In this document: positions 23,556 through 35,366 of the stretch, piece after piece
How positions within the stretch are numbered: the first letter of the stretch is position 1
How the letters are laid out: each line of letters starts with the position of its first letter
DNA from: Triglochin maritima
Lineage: Eukaryota; Streptophyta; Magnoliopsida; Alismatales; Juncaginaceae
DNA length: 64,000 nucleotides
Reading direction: 5' to 3'
NCBI GenBank assembly: GCA_963682175.1
Contig: OY821781.1
Location: forward strand, 37,213,254 to 37,277,253
Made by a program: the position numbers and the translations under genes
Notes under the pieces: model-generated
What the model was told of the DNA's origin: nothing
Database searches by the model: none
What the model saw: the letters and a program-made list of their open reading frames with translations, nothing else

Positions 23556-24200
23556 CTAATGGCGTTCCCACAAAGGCTCATCGAAGATGGAAGGAAAAGC
23601 TAAATCCGGTGGTGCTTCATATAATAATCCGTACTCGTCGTAAATTTGATGATCGTAGAAAACGAATTCGTTGGCCAATTCCGATAAATGGGCGAAACTA
23701 GAGCCCAATTCAGGTAACTCCACAATCTCCCCTAGTTCATCTGGAGTCAAGTCGGGCTTAGTAGGGTCCATTGCCGCCCCTTTAGCGGCCGCGGCTTGGA
23801 CGTCCCTCGGAGAATTAGATAATGGCCTAGGGAGAACGTCAACAAGCTCAGGGAAGTTGAGAATTGCTGAATTACCCTTTATACAACATGCCGCTACATC
23901 ATGGGCACGAGCGGCCATCTCAGGTGTCGAATAAGTCCCTAGCCATATGCGCGATTTCTTGCGAGGTTCGCGTATTTCGGACACCCATTTGCCCCAGTTA
24001 CGCATCCTGACGCCATGATAAATCGGGTGTTTCTTGTCGTCGACTCGCGCTTTTTTAGACGTTGTCGGAGAAAAAGAGGCTTTCTCTGTGGACTTGGAAG
24101 GATATGGTGGAGTGGAAGAGATGTGGGATGATGAGTGCATTGAATTCCCACATGAGCTCTCAGCTGGTTCACTTGAATTGGTATTGTGTGCACCTCCCAT
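23556..24200 (-). CDS. AP2/ERF transcription factor, DREB A-4 type
   Basis: A 214-residue intronless protein. The single AP2/ERF DNA-binding domain covers residues 60-117 ([48 protein letters not shown]). Val at domain position 14 and Glu at 19 mark the DREB branch, which binds DRE/CRT (CCGAC) elements. [14 protein letters not shown] directly after the domain is typical of the A-4 (TINY/ERF034-like) group. A Ser-rich N-terminus with a basic KKAR patch and an acidic C-terminus (DEYGLL...EPLW) suggest a nuclear activator. Oddly, the invariant YRG motif reads YHG. The first ATG is used; it is followed at once by MGGAHN. No neighbour shares its function. Confidence 0.93.
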   Translation of the reverse strand: MGGAHNTNSSEPAESSCGNSMHSSSHISSTPPYPSKSTEKASFSPTTSKKARVDDKKHPIYHGVRMRNWGKWVSEIREPRKKSRIWLGTYSTPEMAARAHDVAACCIKGNSAILNFPELVDVLPRPLSNSPRDVQAAAAKGAAMDPTKPDLTPDELGEIVELPELGSSFAHLSELANEFVFYDHQIYDEYGLLYEAPPDLAFPSIFDEPLWERH

Positions 24201-24501
24201 TGCTATGAAATTAAGTGTGAGCTAGCTTCTATATGTCCAATTATGATATGCAATTAATTAGATGACATATGAGGAATTAGAAACAAAATGGAGGAAATTA
24301 ATAGAACTATATATATATGATTGATTGGCTTAGAGAGAAGGCAAAGTGCAATAGGGAATTGAGGAAATAAATGAATCAATAGGGAAAGAGGATTATGTTT
24401 TGGAGAGGTGAGGAGACAAAAGTTTGCAATTGGGAAGGAGGAAAGAGGAGGGGTTTTAGTAGAGGCTTCCACCATCAAATTGACAACCAACCAACCAAGG
24501 T

Positions 24502-24529
<28 letters not shown>
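24502..24529 (-). repeat. (CT)n tract in the ERF leader
   Basis: A 28-bp AG repeat on plus, CT on the ERF sense strand, between the TATA box and the ATG. CT-rich 5' leaders are common in plant genes. Confidence 0.85.
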
Positions 24530-24532
<3 letters not shown>

Positions 24533-24656
24533 GTGGGGTTCCTTCAAGTTATTAATTTTTCTCCTTTGTTGGTTTCGCTTGTTTACCTTTTTGGTTGATT
24601 GGTTCGTCTCTTTGTTGGCCATGCACACAAGTCATCCTCTCTTTGGAGGTTTGTTG

Positions 24657-24664
24657 TATTTATA
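24657..24664 (-). promoter_or_regulatory. Probable TATA box of the ERF gene
   Basis: The minus strand reads TATAAATA followed by CAACAAACC, about 460 bp upstream of the ATG. That would give a leader of about 425 nt containing the CT tract. A second AT-run (ATATATATAT near 24311) is a less likely alternative. Confidence 0.5.
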
Positions 24665-27238
24665 TTGAGGCAAGTTGAACTTCTTAATGCTTAAGAAGGA
24701 CCTACGTGGAGAAAATATCTTCCTTACCTAAGTGTGAATTTTCTCATGAGGGTGGTGAAGAAAAAACTAAAAAAACTTACATAGACAAGTAGCTAGCAAA
24801 CACATATATATTTCACTTACGTCACAATGCACAAGCTATGATGTGGCAACTTTTGCATTTTTGGAAAGCTTGTGAGTTTGCATTAATACTCGTCATCTTA
24901 ATTCTTAAATAATAATTAGCCATGAAACATAGTTATGACTCAACTTAAGCACGTATAGAGTGCTTCTCTGATCACGTCTTAATAATATAAATAAATATAT
25001 TTTATTAGCTAATATGTAGTATACTCTACTGGTCATCCACGTCAACATCTTTTAAGAAGAAAAAAAATTTCAATTTTCTCTCTCCACCATGTCATATGTT
25101 CAACTTCACAACTTTTAACTACAATTTTATTTCTTTCTTCTTCTCAAACACAACATTTTATAAAACATTCTTGGTGTCAAATACTTTACTCTTACTCAAC
25201 TCATTTCTCATTCTTCACAGGTAAATATATATTATCCTTTGACTTTATACATTAATTTTAATTATTAATAAACTTGACTCTTAATGATTTTTCCTTATTA
25301 TTTATTTCCAAAATCATGTATTTATCCTATTTCAAATAACCACCTGTTATTTGAAATTTCGAAATTACAAAATTTATATAACAATATGGGTATGTATTTG
25401 TAGATCTTGAAAAAATATTTTTTTGGTACTTTTTATTTTTCATAACTTTTATTTTACAAGAAAATTGATTAGAAAACATATTTTGTTTTACTCAAATAAT
25501 GGACCTAGAAAACATATTTTCGTTTTACTCAAGTGATGCCCCCCACCATGGAGAAAAAACTGAAAAATAATACAATACATGTTGTGCCGTACCGACGTGT
25601 CGCCACGATAATTCATGCCCTCGTATTCGTGGAAGAGTCTATTGATGCGATCGGTCGTCCCAAAGCTTAACTATAAACTATCGCCTGGTTTTTAAAAAAT
25701 ACTTTACCCCCAACATTTTCTCAAGGTATATATTTTTATCCGATGCCATTGCTGATGCCCTAAAGACAACCAGAATAGCTACGACTACGATTCGTTCACA
25801 CGTGCAATCTATATTATCGTTCTTGCAAAACTGAGCTTTGATGTTTGTAAATTTGATGATGTGTGTATATGCATGGAATAATACGTATATTTATATGTTA
25901 TTTAACATTTATTAGTATATGGACCCACCTTTTCCTTGCTATATATTATTTGATACGTGGGCTGAATAGAACCTTTATCTTTTTTTGTCTTTAATGAGCA
26001 TGGTATGCAAAACATATAAAAATAAGATATCAACTTGTATTAAAATAAGCAATCACTGATATTTGTAAATTGCCGTAATATAATATTATCTCATGCATAG
26101 GGGTTTAACTTTAATAACTTTCTCTTCATTTCTGAAGAAATGTTGAGACGATCTATTCTGCGCATAAGAGTTTATTTTCCCTCATAAGTTTCTATCCAAG
26201 TGAGAGAACTTGCGGAATTATCATCTTGTTACCATTTTAAAGTAGCATTAATTAAACAAAACATTAGCTCTTTCTTCATAAATTAGCCTACATATATGGT
26301 TTCTTCCACTTGTTTGGTTAATCAACAGTGCAATTATTATGGTCAATAAAATGTAATGTTGGTCCCCTCCGCTTTAATAGATTTTTGCAGTTGGCTGTTA
26401 TTTGTTGCTATTATAGCAATTTCATTTCTTGGATGACATTCATGCTCGTATTAAGCATATAAAGAGAGGGTGGATAGGAAAGTTAATTATGATTAGTCAT
26501 GGTCGTGGTACCTCTTGGAAATCGAGAAACCATTGCAATATTTCCCACACTTCAATTAGCATTATGAAATGTGATTAGGTTGTCTTCTTGTTTTTAATAG
26601 AATCTTTATAAGGTTTTTAAAATTGGCATCACAATGAGAGAAGGTAATTTAAGAGAATTGCCACAACCCAATCGGACTAGGTATGGTTTCAAATTAATGT
26701 ACTTGGTTTTATGCCGACAAAGGTATGGGCGATACACACTGTTGTGAATAATGTCACCCAATTAATTCTGAGATTCAAGAGGGTCAAAATAGTCTCTCCT
26801 TCTGGTTTACGTGGAATAAGTGATCGTGGACCTCAATTTTGTCTATGGGTTCGAGCCACTGTGCATCGATCTGACACAATCAAATTTTATAAGTTTTCAT
26901 TTACATCCACTTAATCATTTTCTTGAATTGCAACCATAGATTGTACAGTTGCACGTCATTTTGCCTTAGTAAATGAACTTATGAGCACATGTTGATTATT
27001 ATTCAAACCGTCTGTCATCGTCAGATAAGGATATTTCACTGTAGTTTACATAAAGATAAAAAAAAAATTGTTCGTATGTATGTGATAAGTTGTTTAATTT
27101 TTTTTGATGGTGTATACGAATACTAATCTTTTCACTGTGATATTTCGATGTTATCTATGAATTAAAATCTAATTACTTATAATAATTTAAGTTTTACAAT
27201 AATCCTTGATCAAGTATTGTTATTTAAAAACTATTAGC
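24665..27238 (+). other. Intergenic region, no gene seen
   Basis: AT-rich, with short open frames that show no family motif. The 26640-26900 part has a small open frame and a GGGTTCGAGCC motif, but nothing that supports a gene or a SINE. Confidence 0.5.
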
Positions 27239-28170
27239 ATGACAAATCTCACTAAATTTGAGTTCACCGCCCTTGATATATTGGGAAAGAATTACCTCCC
27301 ATGGACTCTCATTGCGGAAATTCATCTCCCCCCAAATAATCTTGATGAAACAATTAAAGAAGAAAATACCGCCTCCCCGCAGTAGCACGCCAAAGCAATG
27401 CTATTTCTCTGTCATCACCTCGATGAGGACCTTAAAACTGAATACCTAATAGTGAAAGATCAGTTAGAATTATGGAAGAATTTGAAAGAAATGTATGACC
27501 ACCTAAAACAAGTAATTCTTCCAAAAGCTCGCTATGAATGGATTCATTTAAGGTTGCAAGACTTTAAAACTATAAGTGAGTATAACTCCACAATATTTTG
27601 AATCACATCTGAATTAAAATTATGCGGAGAAAATATTAGTGATAATGACATGTTGGAGAAGACATTTTCCACATTCCATGCCTCAAATATGCTCCTGCAG
27701 CAGCAATATTGAGAGCGTGGATTTAAGAAATATTTTGAACTAATATCTTGTCTTCTTGTTGTTGAACAAAACAATGAGCTTTTGATGAAAAATCACAAAT
27801 CATGCCCCACATGTTCTTTGCATTCCCTGAAGCAAATGTGACATTATTTGAGCGTAAACGTCAAGGTGAGTCATTCCCTGAAACGAATCCAACATCTTTC
27901 AATCATAAACGTGAACATGAGTGTGGCCATGGGCAAGGCCATGGACGAGGTCGTGGACGTGGCCGTGGGAATGTTTGGCATCGTGGCCGTGGGAATGTTT
28001 GGCATCGTGGTGGTCATAATTTCAAAACAAATAATGATGGGAGAAATACAAAAAAGAAGGAATTGCAACAAAATACTTCAAATGGATAAGAGAATGCTTG
28101 TTACAAATGTGGCATGACAAATCATTGGTCATGCATATGTCGCATGCCAAACACTTTGTTGAACTTTGTC
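27239..28170 (+). pseudogene. Copia 2 gag with RGG-like linker and zinc knuckle
   Basis: From the ATG at 27239: LTKFEFTALDILGKNYLPW, then KAMLFLCHHLDEDLKTEY and LWKNLKEMYDHLK, the capsid signature of this copia gag family. NMLLQQQY and LVVEQNNELLMKNH follow. A GHGRGRGRGRG linker (two 24-bp units GTGGGAATGTTTGGCATC...) at 27930-28010 precedes the zinc knuckle CYKCGMTNHW near 28096. Stops occur near 27385, 27600 and 27712. Confidence 0.82.
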
Positions 28171-28539
28171 AAACACTTGTTACTCAAGAAAAAGCAAACT
28201 GTAGAAACAAATTTCATTGACAATAGTCAAGATGACATGCTTATGGATCCGCACTTGGACGTTGCAGATTCCTTCTAAACACCAATGAAAATGTGGATAC
28301 TTTTACCGATAATGGAAATGACCACTATGATATGTAGTTTTTGTTATTGCTATTTGTTTTCCGTTCATCTAGAATTTCGGTCTTTTATCTTCCTATATAT
28401 GCAATGCTTGAATCTTGAATATTGCTTTCGACTTTATCAATATTTTAAGTCTTTTAAATCTAATTCTGATATAATATACTGCTGCGATAAAATAAAATTT
28501 ATTATATTTTATTTTTCTTTTGTTTTCCTGTAGAAAGAA

Positions 28540-28893
28540 GATATGACTAATGCTATGATAAATGATGGCGAACAATGTCTAGTAGACAGTGGAACAACAA
28601 ACACCTTCTTGAAAAGTACAAAATATTTTTCCCAATTACATAACAAAAACAAATGTCAACACAATTTCGGGCACTAGCAATTGATTGAAGGCTCCAGAAG
28701 AGCTTTTGTTTTGTTATCTAATGGGATACAACTATCAAGAAATGATGCTTTATACTCTAGTAGATCCAGAAGAAATCTACTAAGTTTTAAGGATATATGT
28801 GTTAATGGTTATGACATTGAGACTGTGAATGAAGATAATATTGAGTATCTCCACATTACATCTAATGTGTTTAGCCAGAAAATTGTGTTGTAA
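28540..28893 (+). pseudogene. Copia 2 protease region
   Basis: CLVDSGTTNTF carries the aspartic protease D-S/T-G triad; SRRNLLSFKDI and the terminal strand follow. An 18-base interval with a stop near 28678 breaks it. The AT-rich block between the knuckle and the protease (28280-28535) looks like extra inserted sequence. Confidence 0.7.
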
Positions 28894-28979
28894 AAAATAC
28901 AAGCTCTCTCTTTTAGATTATATATTACATTCATAAATCCTATTGAATCAAATATGATCACTAACTAGAAGTTAGTTGA

Positions 28980-29895
28980 TCCAAGTTTTGAAATTTGGCA
29001 TGACATATTGGGTCACCTAGGTACCATAATGATGTGAAGAATTATTGAAAATTCAAGTGGCAAACAATGAGGAACCTGAAATTCCTTCATCAAAGAATTT
29101 TTGATGTGCAACATACTCTCTTGGAAAAATGATAATAATGTCTCCCACAAATAAAATTGAAAATGAAATGCCTACATATTTAGAGCGAATCCAAGGAGAT
29201 ATTTTGGACCCATTACTCCTCTATGTGGACCATTTCATTATTTTATGGTATTGATAGATGCATCAACCCAATGATCACATGTTTGCCTTTTATCAACTCG
29301 AAATGTCGCATTTGCTAGACTTCTAGCAGAATAAATCAAATTGAGAACACATTTCCCAGATTATCCAATTAAGAAAATCCAACTTGATAATGCTGGAGAA
29401 TTTACATCCCAAACGTTTAACGATTATTGCATGTCTGTTCGGAACACAATGGAGCATCTTGTGGCTCATGTCCATACATAAAATGGTCTAGCTGAATCCT
29501 TGATTAAGAGATTACAATTAATTGCTATACCATTACTAATGAGATCTAAATTACCAGCATCTTCCTGGGGATATGTCATTTTACATGTTGCTGCACCTAT
29601 AAGAATGAGACCAACTGCTTATCATAAATACTCTCATTTACAATTGGTCTCCGGTAGAAAACCAAATTTGTCTCATCTAAAGGATTTTTGTTGTGGTGTG
29701 TAAGTGCCAATTGCACCACCACAACGTACAAAGATGGGACCTCAAAGAAGATTGGGAATATATATTGATTTTGATTCTCCGTCAATAATAAATTTTTTAG
29801 AGTCGTTAACCGGTGATATTTTCACAGTACGATTTGCTAATTGTCAATTTAATGAAAGTGAATTCCCAATCTTAGGGGAGAAAAACAAAAATTAG
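28980..29895 (+). pseudogene. Copia 2 integrase region
   Basis: IWHDILGHLG gives the His of the GAG-pre-integrase HHCC zinc finger. Then VLIDAST (first core Asp), KKIQLDNAGEFTSQTFNDYC (second Asp region), HVHTNGLAESLIKR with a stop before the Asn, LPASSWGYVILHVA and PNLSHLKDFCCGV follow. Many stops. Confidence 0.8.
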
Positions 29896-30399
29896 AAAAC
29901 AAATAAGTGACTTGAAATGTATCATCGATTCCAGACCCTCGAACAGGTCAATGTGAACTTGAAGTTCAAAAGATTATACATTACAACGAATTGCAAATGG
30001 GTTGCCTGATGTATTCACTGATACTAAAAGAGTCACTAAGTAGCATATATCTGTTGTAAATACACCTGCTCGGATTGATATTCCTAATGTTACAAATGAA
30101 TCTATTATACGTCAAAAACATGGAAGACCAATCGATTCCAAAGATGCAAATCCACGGAAGAAGAAAGAGCAAAATAACGCAGTTGGTGATATTAAAATTA
30201 TTAAAACCCCTGTAGAGGTGATAAGGCAACAACAAATGGACAAGGATAAATTTCTGAAAGAGGTACATGTACCCGACAATGAAAATGATGATGAGATCTC
30301 CATCAATTATGTACACAATGGGAAATGATTGAACCAAAATAGAACCACTGTTGATGAATGTTGAATATTGTGAGCCAAAATCAAATGATGGGTGTCGAC

Positions 30400-31290
30400 A
30401 CCGAAAGATTGGCCACAATGGAAAAATGTAATTCAAGAAAAATTGAACCCACTTGAGAAACGTCATGTGTTTGGACCTGTAGTTCCGACACCAAATAATG
30501 TAAAACCTGTAGGATACAAGTGAGTAATTGTAATTAAAAGAAATGAGAAAAATGAAATTGTAAGATACAAGGCGAGACTTGTAGCGTAATGTTTTACACA
30601 AATACCAGGAGTTGACTATGAAGAAACATAGTCACTTGTAGTGGATGCAACAACTCTTAGAATTTTGATTAGCCTTGCAATTGGAGAAAAACTTGAAATG
30701 CGACTTATGGATGTCGTTACAACTTATCTATATGGATCACTAGATAACGACATTTTCATGAAAATCCCTAAAGGATTAAAGTTGTCAAGCACATGTGATA
30801 CAAAACCTCAAAAGATGTATTCTATAAAACTAAAAAGGTCTTCATATGGATTAAAACAATCCACACGAATGTGGCACAATTGTCTAAGTGAAAGCCTTTT
30901 CAAGGAAGGGTTTGAATATAATTCCATAAGTCCATTTTTTATTAGAAAATCAACATCTCGCTTTGTAATTATTGTTGTATATGTTGACGACTTGAATATC
31001 ATTGGGAACCCTGAAGAGATTGAAAGAACTGCTAAATATTTGAAGAATGATTTTGAAATGAAACACCTTGACGTAACTAAATTTTGTCTCGTCCTGCAGA
31101 TCGAGCACTTACCAAATGAAATTTTCATTCATCAGTCAAATTATATAAAGAAGACATTAAAACGTTTTTATATGGATGAAACTCATCCATTAATTTTGCA
31201 ATGGTTGTTCGTTCTCTTAATGCTAAAAATGACCCTTTCTATCCTTGAGAGAATAATGAAGCCATTCTTGGTTCAGAAGCACCATATCTA
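30400..31290 (+). pseudogene. Copia 2 reverse transcriptase
   Basis: VRYKARLVA, then from 30641: RLMDVVTTYLYGSLDNDIF and KLKRSSYGLKQSTRMWHN. The catalytic box is intact as VVYVDDLNIIG. KYLKNDFEMKHLD and QSNYIKKTLKRFYMD follow. Stops near 30520, 30587 and 30630. The 30641-31291 stretch of 216 residues is the longest open segment left in this element. Confidence 0.88.
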
Positions 31291-31309
31291 AGTGCTATCA
31301 GGGTTGTAA

Positions 31310-31950
31310 TGTACATGACTAATAATACAAGACATGATATTTCATTTTCAGTAAATGTATTGACTAGATATAGTTCTGAACCAACACGTAGACATTGGAA
31401 CATAATTAAACATGTATTCTGTTACCTTTGTGGAACGTGTGATATGGGGTTATTTTACTAAAAGAATTTAGAGCCCGAATTAATTGGATATGCCGATGCT
31501 GGATATTTGTCAGATCCACGTAAAGCTAAATTCCAAACAGAATATGTGTTTATATATGGTGACACAACAATTTCATGGCGATCAACGAAACAAACATTAA
31601 CATTAACATCTTCCAATCATGCAGAGTTGATTGCATTATATGAGGCTAGTCAAGAATCTGTATGTTTGAGATGAATGATCCAAAGCATACAAGAAGAATG
31701 TGGACTCGACAAAATTAAAGACCATCTGACAATTTTATACGGAGACAATACTGGATGCATTGCTCAAATAAAGGAAGGATACATCAAAGGAGACAATACT
31801 AAACATATTTCACCAAAGTTCTTCTCGACGCATGATTTACAAAAAGATAGTGAGATAAATGTCTGTCATATCAAATCAAGCGAGAATTTGACAGATTTAT
31901 TTACAAAGTCATTTCTCACCAAAGTCTTTGACAACTTGTTTTTAAGATAG
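31310..31950 (+). pseudogene. Copia 2 RNase H
   Basis: DAGYLSDPRKAKFQTEYVF, ISWRSTKQTLT, SNHAELIALYEASQE, LYGDNTGCIAQIKEGYIKG and the C-terminal ENLTDLFTKSF are all copia RNase H motifs. Stops near 31461 and 31673. Confidence 0.85.
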
Positions 31951-32103
31951 GTGTTTGTCGCTTGAAGAATATATGTTAAGTTAAAGGGGAGAATTATACG
32001 CTTTGCACTCTTTTTTCCTTCACCAAGTTTTTGTCCCACAAGATTTTACTTGATAAGGTTTTTAATGAGGTAGGTCAAAAATGCGTATAACAGAAGGTGA
32101 TTA

Positions 32104-32115
32104 TCCAAATGGGAG
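32104..32115 (+). other. Polypurine tract of copia 2
   Basis: TCCAAATGGGAG directly before the TGTTATG start of the 3' LTR. Confidence 0.6.
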
Positions 32116-32396
32116 TGTTATGAAAATTGTATATAGTGGATGATTCATTTTCCAAGATGATTCCTCTTCTAACCAATCAATTGTAACTCCTTTATTAAAA
32201 TGTATTGTAATGTGCATTGTATTTACATCCTTATTTAGAGTAGGCTATGTAACTTCCACACATTTATGTGTATACATATAGGGTTGTGCTATGTATTGAA
32301 ATATACAACAAAAAGTATCAATTTTCATCCTCATTCACATACTTCTCTTGTCTTATTGTTCTTGTGTTTCCAAGGATCTTCGACATATTTATAACA
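32116..32396 (+). repeat. 3' LTR of copia 2
   Basis: 281 bp, from TGTTAT to ATAACA (short inverted repeat), directly after the polypurine tract. No partner LTR is present in the window. Confidence 0.65.
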
Positions 32397-32479
32397 AAAT
32401 AATTTTTATTAAATATTAAATGTGCGTTACAATAACTATACTCGAAATTAAAATAAAACACAATTAATAAAAATCATTC

Positions 32480-32850
32480 TCAATTCCCAAGTTGTTTGTA
32501 GCGCTACCAGATGTTCTCGATCAAGTCATCTTTGAGTTGCAAATGTTTAGGACGGTCTTGAACGTGATCTTTATTGTCCAAGTACATGTTGATCAACAAC
32601 GTGGTCGGACGAGAACTGAAAGAACTAATCATCAGAAATTCTACTAGACGAACTCAGTTGATTCGGTGAATCTGGTTGTATCTCCAAAATTAGCATGTGC
32701 ATCTCGCTCATTCTCCACTATCATGTTGTGCATCATGATGAATGTCATTGTGACATTGTTTAAAATATTAGGATTCCATGCGAGTGATGGTCGCCTAATA
32801 ATTGCAAAGCGTGCTTGAAGCATTCTGAATGCACGTTCCACATCCTTACG
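32480..32850 (-). pseudogene. PIF/Harbinger transposase C-terminal fragment
   Basis: The minus strand reads KDVERAFRMLQARFAIIRRP, then MTFIMMHNMIVENERD, the end of the DDE_Tnp_4 nuclease domain (the E of the DDE triad lies in DVERAF). After a stop, HLQLKDDLIENIW gives the usual Harbinger C-terminal tail. Only the last exon is present. It abuts the copia 2 LTR and has no recognisable termini. Confidence 0.75.
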
Positions 32851-33993
32851 AACCGTAAAATTAAGAAAAATAATTACAATTTTTTTTTATCATAACTCGT
32901 TGCTTTAATTTACAAATTAAACTAACCAATTGTAAACCTCATGAATGCAATATGTCCATTCCTGTTTTGATTACTAACGTGGGTCAGTTCAATTGAAAAA
33001 TATCTTGTTCTTATATGGTAAATACCAGAGATTGAATTCTATCAATCTCATTCCTTTGTTTTGGATGTTGGAATTTAAATTGGCGTGAGTGTGTAGTAGA
33101 TAGATAAAATCAAAAAGTAAGTACTGTATATGAGATGTTATATCAATATTTCACAACACCTTTGAAAATCTCGGGGGAGTAGATAGATTTTGTGAATTAT
33201 GTTCCTTAAGGTTGCATTTGGAAGTTTCACTTAAAGCTCGAATTTCACTTTAAGCTGGAATTTCAAATTATGCCTTTTCCAAATAACATGTTTGGATGAT
33301 AATACATTAAGAATTGCAAATTATTCTTGGCATTTTGAAATTCCAACTATATAAAATTTGACAAAATCAAATTTCATGCTAAAATGTGAATTAAAAAATT
33401 CCAAATGACTTGTTATTACAATGGTTATTCAAATTAAGACGAAATGTTAATGTTATGTTCCAATATAATTTTATGCATGGTAGGATGTATTTTTTATGGT
33501 TTTGAAACAAATTTAAATTCAAAAGTCTATAGGATATCATGCTTTTCTTAGTTGTTATTTAAAAGAACATGTTTATCTAAATCAGGTCCTTTATAGATTC
33601 TAGATTTGTAAATATCATCAATTGAAAAGTTCACCGAATTTGCAAATACAACGTCCAAACCTATGGCCACATGTTCATTTCCAAGTGGAAAGTAAAGCTC
33701 GAACATACTCCTTTTAAAGCCCATTGTATATAAATCAAAGCAGTCAGAGAAGAATTTATCTACTCGAGAATAGAAATGTAAACTTATCGCCTAAAAACAT
33801 GAATTTCTCTCCTTTGGTGGTGTTGATCAGAGTCCAATCAGAACTTGATATCGCCTAAAAAGAGGCAGGTTGGGTTATAAAAATGGTAATCTGCTACCTT
33901 TAAGCGGGGTTAGAGCTTATACGGGCTCTTGCAATGCAAGTATGGTTTTTTAGGGTCTAATTAGTTGGTAAACATGTTTGTGGATTGATAAGA
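32851..33993 (+). other. AT-rich intergenic region
   Basis: No gene, repeat pair or bounded element recognised. Confidence 0.5.
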
Positions 33994-34231
33994 GGAACTT
34001 CTATTCGTCGTCTGATTTTTACTTAAATTGTCAACCTTATTACCATTTTCCTCTTCACAATCTATTTAATATTCATTTCGTCACGTTTCTTAAACTAAAG
34101 CTCGTGTCTCAGTTTTTTTTTCACTCTACCAATACTAACACCACGAAAATGTCCTAGGCTCTCCATGGGGGAGGCGTCTGGGTAGGGCGCCTCCCCCATG
34201 GGAGAGGCCCCCGGCTAGGACACCCAGCCCC

Positions 34232-35366
34232 TGAAGGGAATGTGTTCTAAATATTTATTTTTATATGTCAATTATTATGAATTGAATGTGTAAACATTTT
34301 GTTCCTTGATTAATGTATTTGTATTTTAGAAGTGTTAAAGAAGAGACGCTTGGTCCTTAACCCTAGAGTTCTAAAAGATAATGCTCTATATAAATCAAAA
34401 GTTATTCACAATCATGGTAATCAACATTGAACATTAATTACCGAGATAAGATTGTCGTGTTGGTCATCGATTATTGTAGCTCTACAAATATTTGACGACA
34501 TGAGTATATAAAAGAGAAAAAGATTACTTTTATATATTGAATAGACCTAGCAAGTAAAATATTATGGAATTGTGTTTTGTGTCATTAATGTTTTACTATG
34601 TCTTGGATCCTAAGATATGAGACTTTTATCTTTTTACATAAGGAATGTTCAATTTGATTATTGTCAAAAACTATCAATGAGTATAGTGATAAAGACAATA
34701 GTTGGTTAAACATGACTTATGCTTGAAAAGATAGTTTGTCAAAAGATTATCATTGCTCATCTTTACTTGGGTGATGATATTACTGGGTCACTTGATAAAA
34801 TTAAATTATAATGTGCACAATGTGACTTATGTTAAGTACATATTTATAATTACCTTAAAAGATCAAGAAATGAATATAAAATATAAATATGACACATTTC
34901 TACTTTGTATAATATTCTTAATATCATGAGGCAAGGGATGGACACAAGTGATGTCCTTACATCACTAAATGGATTGTGTTTAGTTCAAGTGAACAAAGAC
35001 ATCTATGTTAATTGGGTAACTATAATGTGTAGCTAGATACCGCTTATAGTTTATGATATTAAGTGTTTAATATCATTGACAATTGACTTAGATCCTCCTA
35101 TAAGTCACACCACAAAACTAGGAAACAAGAATGTTGATTTTATATTCATATGATGTATTGAATTTCCTGTGAAATAGTATATATGTGGTGAATCGATAAA
35201 ATCAATGTGTCATGAAAATGACATAGTTTGAATCATTTATAAGTTCATATGAGATGTAGGTATTATGTGGTGTAATGGTTGCCATTACATATGATAATAT
35301 ATTACATGATATATGAATTTGCTAAACACCCAAAGATTAAATTTTGTTGGATATAAATCCAAAATT
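34232..35366 (+). mobile_element. LTR fragment (5' 1.1 kb) inside MULE copy 3
   Basis: It starts TGAAGGGAATGTGTTCTAA and follows 202-1330 of the solo LTR closely, stopping soon after TGTTGGATATAAATCC. The 3' 0.9 kb of the LTR, including the GGTCGACCG array and TATA box, is absent. The 3' junction enters MULE transposase coding sequence. Confidence 0.85.

Larger units (their letters stand above)
27239..32396 (+). mobile_element. 5'-truncated Ty1/copia element 2, heavily decayed
   Basis: Gag, protease, integrase, RT and RNase H occur in copia order on the plus strand, followed by a polypurine tract and a 281-bp 3' LTR (32116-32396). No 5' LTR or primer binding site is found upstream of gag, and the gag ATG lies only a few bases inside the recognisable part, so the 5' end is lost. 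More than fifteen stops and several shifts show an old copy. The lineage differs from the element at 2368-10393, as judged by the gag sequence and RGRGRG linker. Confidence 0.85.

Noticed and set aside
26840..26860. GGGTTCGAGCC, resembling a Pol III B box of a tRNA or SINE.
   Set aside because: No A box at the right distance, no cloverleaf, no tail or target duplication.
29981..30601. 206-codon minus-strand frame within copia element 2, Ile/Phe/Tyr-rich.
   Set aside because: Antisense to the integrase-RT linker of the retroelement and without any domain; a composition artefact.
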